Translations under genes and position numbers: made by a program
Shown here: piece by piece, positions 5,747 through 6,266 of the stretch
How the letters are laid out: each line of letters starts with the position of its first letter
Position numbering within the stretch: position 1 is the first letter of the stretch
The notes under the pieces: model-generated
What the model was told of the DNA's origin: nothing
The model's input: only the letters and a program-made list of their open reading frames with translations
Database searches by the model: none
NCBI GenBank assembly: GCA_900751035.1
Contig: CAADSF010000251.1
Coordinates: 1-6,266 of the forward strand
Direction: 5' to 3'
DNA from: an uncultured Oscillospiraceae bacterium
Lineage (GTDB): Bacteria; Bacillota; Clostridia; Oscillospirales; Oscillospiraceae
Length of the DNA: 6,266 bases

Positions 5747-6266
5747 ATGAAGAACACTAAGAAAATCGTATCCCTCATCCTCGCGGTCTGCATGATCGCT
5801 TCTCTCGCCATTTCCGCTTCCGCTGCCAACACCGTGGACGCTTCTGGCGGCACTGGCACTTCGTCTGTTACCCTGTCCAGCACCGCTGACGGTTCTATCG
5901 GCGGCGATCCGGCTGCCACGAAGATGTCCGTGACCGTCCCCACCGTGCTGCCCATCGCCGTTGGTACGGATGGCACGGTCAGCACCGCAACTGATGCGAA
6001 GATCGTCAACAACTCGTTTGGGGCTGTCAAGGTTGCGAACGTCTCCATCGAAGCTGCACAGGGCTGGTCGCTGGCTGCGTTCGGCGACAAGGCCACGCTC
6101 GCCCATGAAAAGGTCAACTCCAACAAGTTTGGCTTCTCCCTCTGCCTCGGCGACGGCGAAAAGAAGCTGACCGACGACAAGAACGCTTCCAAGCAGACGC
6201 TTCTGACCGACGCGATTAACGGCTGCTTCATGTCCGGTGTGGGCGATACCTCCGCGAACAGCATCG
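5747..6266 (+). CDS. Secreted protein with signal peptide, 3' end beyond the window
   Basis: This gene is open to the window edge (173 complete codons), so its C-terminus is unseen. AAAGGAG (5732-5738) lies 8 nt before the ATG. The N-terminus is a textbook Sec signal peptide: MKNTKK, a hydrophobic core, and a cleavage site near ISASA-ANTV (residues 22-30). The mature part is rich in Gly, Ser, Thr, Ala and Val, with VTVPTVLPIAVGTDGTVSTA and then AKIVNNSFGAVKVANVSIEA, a beta-rich pattern I associate with clostridial surface proteins, including some WxL-like ones, though no WxL motif is seen here. Codon use is strongly biased: 12 of 13 Lys codons are AAG and all 10 Asn codons are AAC, unlike the gene before it, which suggests high expression. 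It could be a surface-layer, pilus-like or adhesion component; function is unproven. The window cut prevents checking for a sorting signal such as LPxTG. Confidence 0.85.
   Translation, partial: MKNTKKIVSLILAVCMIASLAISASAANTVDASGGTGTSSVTLSSTADGSIGGDPAATKMSVTVPTVLPIAVGTDGTVSTATDAKIVNNSFGAVKVANVSIEAAQGWSLAAFGDKATLAHEKVNSNKFGFSLCLGDGEKKLTDDKNASKQTLLTDAINGCFMSGVGDTSANSI

Noticed and set aside
5707..6264. Long minus-strand open frame (185 aa) opposite the secreted protein
   Set aside because: It is a shadow of the biased codons of the plus-strand gene, which has a signal peptide and ribosome binding site; the minus frame has no recognisable protein features.

Overview
The window carries six genes, all on the plus strand, and looks like part of the transfer region of an integrative and conjugative element (or a related mobile island) from a Gram-positive Clostridia-type host, possibly of the Oscillospiraceae/Ruminococcaceae kind. 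Three things point there: strong AGGAGG-type ribosome binding sites 6-8 nt before most starts, moderately GC-rich coding sequence, and a recognisable VirD4/TraG coupling ATPase of the type found in Firmicutes elements. The host assignment is inference. No rRNA, tRNA, CRISPR array, transposase, integrase, relaxase or VirB4-type ATPase is visible.

Layout: (1) 28-687 encodes a 219-aa protein of unknown function whose C-terminal half carries a spaced acidic signature resembling RusA-type Holliday junction resolvases. (2) 688-820 is a short non-coding gap with a pair of 15-nt direct repeats and an inverted repeat. (3) 821-1903 encodes a 360-aa protein with an N-terminal winged-helix-like segment and an unrecognised C-terminal part. 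(4) About 1896-3776 encodes the VirD4/TraG coupling protein. Its first ATG is at 2049, but the open frame upstream encodes an obvious first membrane helix, so the true start is probably a non-standard codon near 1896. (5) 3780-5033 encodes an acidic-tailed protein with about three S1/OB-fold-like units, 3 nt after the coupling-protein stop. (6) 5034-5153 is a 120-nt gap with weak hairpins. (7) 5154-5723 encodes a membrane-anchored protein with a beta-rich outer domain. (8) From 5747 to the window edge runs an incomplete gene for a secreted protein with a clear signal peptide and strongly biased codon use.

As a system: genes 2 to 4 are tightly packed (overlap, then a 3-nt gap) and are probably translated together. 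The coupling ATPase would feed DNA-protein substrate to a type IV secretion channel encoded outside the window. The winged-helix and S1-like proteins are plausible DNA- or RNA-handling partners. The last two genes encode products that act at or outside the membrane and may form surface or channel-associated parts. The unusual points are the hidden start of the coupling protein, the RusA-like signature, and the S1-like protein next to a conjugation ATPase.
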